Source: Tausonia pullulans
Lineage: Eukaryota > Basidiomycota > Tremellomycetes > Cystofilobasidiales > Mrakiaceae
Assembly (NCBI GenBank): GCA_951802195.1
Contig: OX637638.1
Location: forward strand, 434,001 to 498,000
Direction of reading: 5' to 3'
Length of the DNA: 64,000 nt
Shown here: positions 61,208 to 64,000 of the stretch, piece after piece
Layout: every line of letters starts with the position of its first letter
Numbering within the stretch: position 1 is the stretch's first letter
Notes under the pieces: generated by a model
Told to the model about the DNA's origin: nothing
The model's database searches: none
Seen by the model: the letters and a program-made list of their open reading frames with translations, nothing else
Program-made: the position numbers and the translations under genes

Positions 61208-64000
61208 CTCCCACTCGACGTGACGAGCGCAGCGCCGAGCCCTTCCTCCGCACTGTCCAGCCCAACCCCGAGCCCACCTCTGAATCTCTCCAGCTTCTCC
61301 CAGCCCAAAGGCTTGGTGAGAATGTCTGCGAGCATCGAGTCCGTCGGGCAGTAGCGGAGCGAGATGGTGCCTGACTGGTGGAGTTCGCGTCCGTACTTGT
61401 ACGCGACGTCGATGTGCTTTGTCCGTTCCGAGTGGTTGCCGTTCTTCGTCGTCTCGATCGCCCCTTGGTTGTCGACGTGGACGGGGATCGGGTCGTCGAC
61501 GATGTAGCCGATCTGCTGCAGGAGCTTGGAGACCCAGACAACGTTTTGACAGGCTTGAGACAAAGCGACGTACTCTGACTCGTGCGAGGACCTGCTGATT
61601 GCCTTCTGCCTGCGACTGACCCACACGACGGTGCTGCCATAGACCTTGATGGCGAATCCAGTCGTGGAGCGGCGCGTTTCGTGGTCGCCTGCGTAGTCCG
61701 AGTCGGTCCAAACCTCGACGAGCGGCGAGTCGGGATGTCCTCCCAGCGTGAGTCCGTGGGAGCGGGTGCGAGCGACATAGCGCAGGATGCGCTTGACGGC
61801 TGCCCAATGGATGGCCTTGGGGTCGTGGCTGAACCGGCTGACGACTCCCACTGAATAGGCCAGGTCTGGACGTGTACAGACCATGAGGTACATGAGGGAG
61901 CCGACTGCTTGGAGGTACATCGACCTGTCTGCTCCCCGCATGTCCTCGGACGTGGACCCCTCGCTGATGGCAAGCTGCTTGTGCTCGTCCATGGGCGTCC
62001 GTGCTGGCTTGGCGATGCTGAGACCGAACCGCTCGAGGACATCGTCCGCGTAGCGTCGCTGGGTCAGCGTGATGGTCTTCCTGACTCTGTCCCGCTTGAC
62101 CTCCATCCCTAGCATCATCCCTCCGTCCAGCTGTCCTCGTTCGTCGATGACGAACTCCTCCTTGATCGCCTCCATGATCTCCTCGATATCGTCCTTGCTC
62201 CCAGCAATCGCAAAGTCATCCACGTACTGGACAAGGAGGCGCCGTCGGCCGTCCTTCCACCCGACGTACAGGCAGTGGTCTGCCTCGATGTGGTGGAGAT
62301 CGATGGTGTCGAAGAACTTGCTGGACCGGAGGTAGAAGGCGAGAGAGGCTTGCTTGAGGCCGTAGAGGGCCTTGAGGAGGTGAGCGACGAGCTTTTGCCC
62401 GCTCCTCTCCCCCTTCATCTCGTACCCTTCCGGCTGGTCCATGTAGACCGTCTCGACGAGGGGTGCGGTGAGGAACGCAGTCTTGAAGTCGCCCTGGAGG
62501 AGGTCGAGATCGTCGGTGGCGGCGATGGCAAAGAAGATGCGGAGGGTGTTCATGCGGGAGACGGGTGCGTACGTCTCCTCGTAGTCGATGCCTTCCCTCT
62601 GTGAGTATCCCTTGGCTACCCATCTGGCCTTGAACTTGACGACCTGGCCGTCGCTGTCCTTCTTCAGCGCGTAGACCCATCTGCCGCCCACCGACTTCCT
62701 GTCCGGCGGCGCGTCGACGAGCTCCCAGACTCCGTTCGATTCCATCGACTCCATCTCGTCGTCCATGGCTGCCTTCCAGTACTCGGCGTGAGGGCTCTCG
62801 AGCGCGTCGTGGAAGGTCTTGGGGACTGTCGGTGGAGGGAGAGTGGGGAGAGGTCGTGGAGGGTGGTGATACGGCTTGGCAAGAGGCACGTACCCTGCAA
62901 ACTCCTCGTAGGTAGAGGGCTGGTCCTCGACGGTGTGATGGGATGATGCTTGATGCTGGGGGAGTTTCCAATACTCTGCAGGTGGCTGCCTGCTGCGCTG
63001 CGGCCTCCCACTGGACGCTGGAGGTGCGACATCTTGTTGCCGCTGCCTCGGTTCCGCTGGCGCCGGTGCCATGTCGGAGGGAGCTTCGTGCTCCTGCTCC
63101 TCCTGCGAGCTGTGCTCCTGTGGCATCTTGTCATCTCCTCCTGTCTTCTCGCCTTCCCGCTTGTCCTCCCCCTTGTCGTCGACAACTGCCAGCGGCAGCT
63201 CTGCCTCCCCGGGCCCGTTCGATTTCTCGTCAAACGTGACGTTGCGGGAGAAGAGGATCCTCCTGTTTGGGTCTCCATAGACCTGGAGCCGATACGCCTT
63301 CTTGCCCTCGTCCTCCCCGTACCCGAGGAAGATGCACTTGATCGTCTTGGACTGATGCTTCTTGTGCGTTCTGTCGTGGGCGTACGCGATCGATCCGAAT
63401 ATGCGGAGGTGTGCAAGCGGAGGCTTCTCACCGTGGAGTGCCTCGTAGGGGGTCTTGCCGTCGAGGGCCGACGTGGGAGTGCGGTTGATGAGGTACGTCG
63501 CACAGTTCATCGCCTCGGCCCAGTACGATCCCCGGTTGACGAGGGTGTCGGAGTCATGCAGGAGGCAGGTGATCTTCTCCTCGATCGTCCGATTCCCCCG
63601 CTCGGCCTTGCCGTTCTGCTCGGGGGTGTCGGGGATGGTCGTCTGGTGGAGGATGCCGTGTTGGCGGAGGTACGTCTGGAATGCCTTTGACTTGTACTCT
63701 CCACCGTTGTCAGTCCTCAGTGTCTTGACTGACCTCCCTGTCGCCTTCTCCACCCTCTTGCTCCAGTCCACAAACGTCTGGTACGCCTCCGACTTCCTCT
63801 CGAGGGCGAAGGACCAGTGGTACTGGGTGGCATCGTCCCAGATGGTCATCATGTACGACCTGCTCTGGTGGGAGGGGACTGGCATGGGTCCTTGGAGGTC
63901 AGAGTGGACGAGGTCGAGGACCTGCTTGGCCTTGGTGGTAGAGGTCGGGAAGGGAGACCGGTGCTGCTTCCCTTGGAGACAAGGTACGCAGACTTGTTTG
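61208..64000 (-). CDS. Copia family 2 (C2) pol: integrase, RT, RNase H (partial at window edge)
   Basis: Open from the right edge down past the inner LTR border: QGPMPVPSHQSRSYMMTIWD, integrase core (RTDNGGEYKSKAFQTYL; PEQNGKAERGNRTIEEK), an acidic/Gln-rich linker, RT from WVYALKKDSDGQVVKFKARW with the YVDD box (LLVQYVDDFAIAGSKDD), and RNase H (VWTDSDYAGDHETRRSTTG) ending WEKLERFRGGLGVG. All key motifs are visible. The N-terminal part is outside the window. Confidence 0.87.

Larger units (their letters stand above)
60882..64000 (-). mobile_element. Ty1/copia family 2, copy C2 (runs off the window)
   Basis: A minus-strand element with 3' LTR 60882-61207 and a long open pol region up to the right edge. 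Protease, gag and the 5' LTR lie outside. The visible part looks whole, without breaks. It sits at the end of copy B, which it seems to interrupt. Confidence 0.85.

Overview
This window looks like nuclear DNA of an intron-rich, GC-rich fungus, most likely a basidiomycete yeast or smut of the Pucciniomycotina (a Microbotryomycetes-type genome such as Rhodotorula or Microbotryum). The reasons are: nearly every gene is cut by several GT-AG introns of about 60-100 nt; the gene set is fungal (AUR1, KRE2/KTR mannosyltransferase, ALG13, TRS85, VPS51, L-arabinitol dehydrogenase); introns favour pyrimidine-rich acceptors; and the repeats are fungal Ty1/copia and Ty3/gypsy chromovirus elements. The lineage call rests on recollection, not on a search.

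Positions 1-45,950 are host genes. In order: a His-rich HVHE-type protein (1151-2218, +), a DUF2236/MpaB-like haem oxygenase (2681-4951, +), a large ABCC transporter (5079-12420, -), a secreted GH27 alpha-galactosidase (13365-15551, +), L-arabinitol 4-dehydrogenase (15962-18166, +), the PP2A activator PTPA (18231-19984, -), inositol phosphorylceramide synthase AUR1 (20261-22056, -), GARP subunit VPS51 (22237-23461, +), a GT15 alpha-1,2-mannosyltransferase (23630-26201, -), SNRNP27 (26693-27892, -), cytochrome bc1 subunit QCR7 (28376-29811, -), a four-finger C2H2 factor (30430-33628, -), eIF1/SUI1 with an N-terminal extension (34287-35515, -), an RGG-box protein (35950-36727, +), TRAPPIII subunit TRS85 (37303-42875, +), a second zinc-finger protein (43045-45017, -) and ALG13 (45273-45941, +). 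Several neighbours share short divergent promoters. Six genes act in the Golgi/ER secretory route or membrane lipids, but I see no operon-like system.

Positions about 46,085-64,000 are a nested retrotransposon block. A minus-strand Ty3/gypsy chromovirus (46,162-56,556) carries a young, LTR-identical Ty1/copia element (46,483-51,185) inside its 3' LTR, with a 5-bp target duplication. To its right lie a fragment of a second copia family with one LTR (56,557-58,350), a remnant of a third copia lineage (58,351-58,586), a near-identical but partial second copy of the young copia element (58,587-60,881), and a second-family copia element (60,882 to beyond the window) that appears to have inserted into that copy.

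The most unusual host observations are microexons. The Walker A loop of the ABC transporter's second nucleotide-binding domain is spread over four exons, two of them only 12 and 11 nt. The arabinitol dehydrogenase gene has two 13-nt exons, one preceded by a GC-AG intron. No wholly new multi-gene system was recognised.
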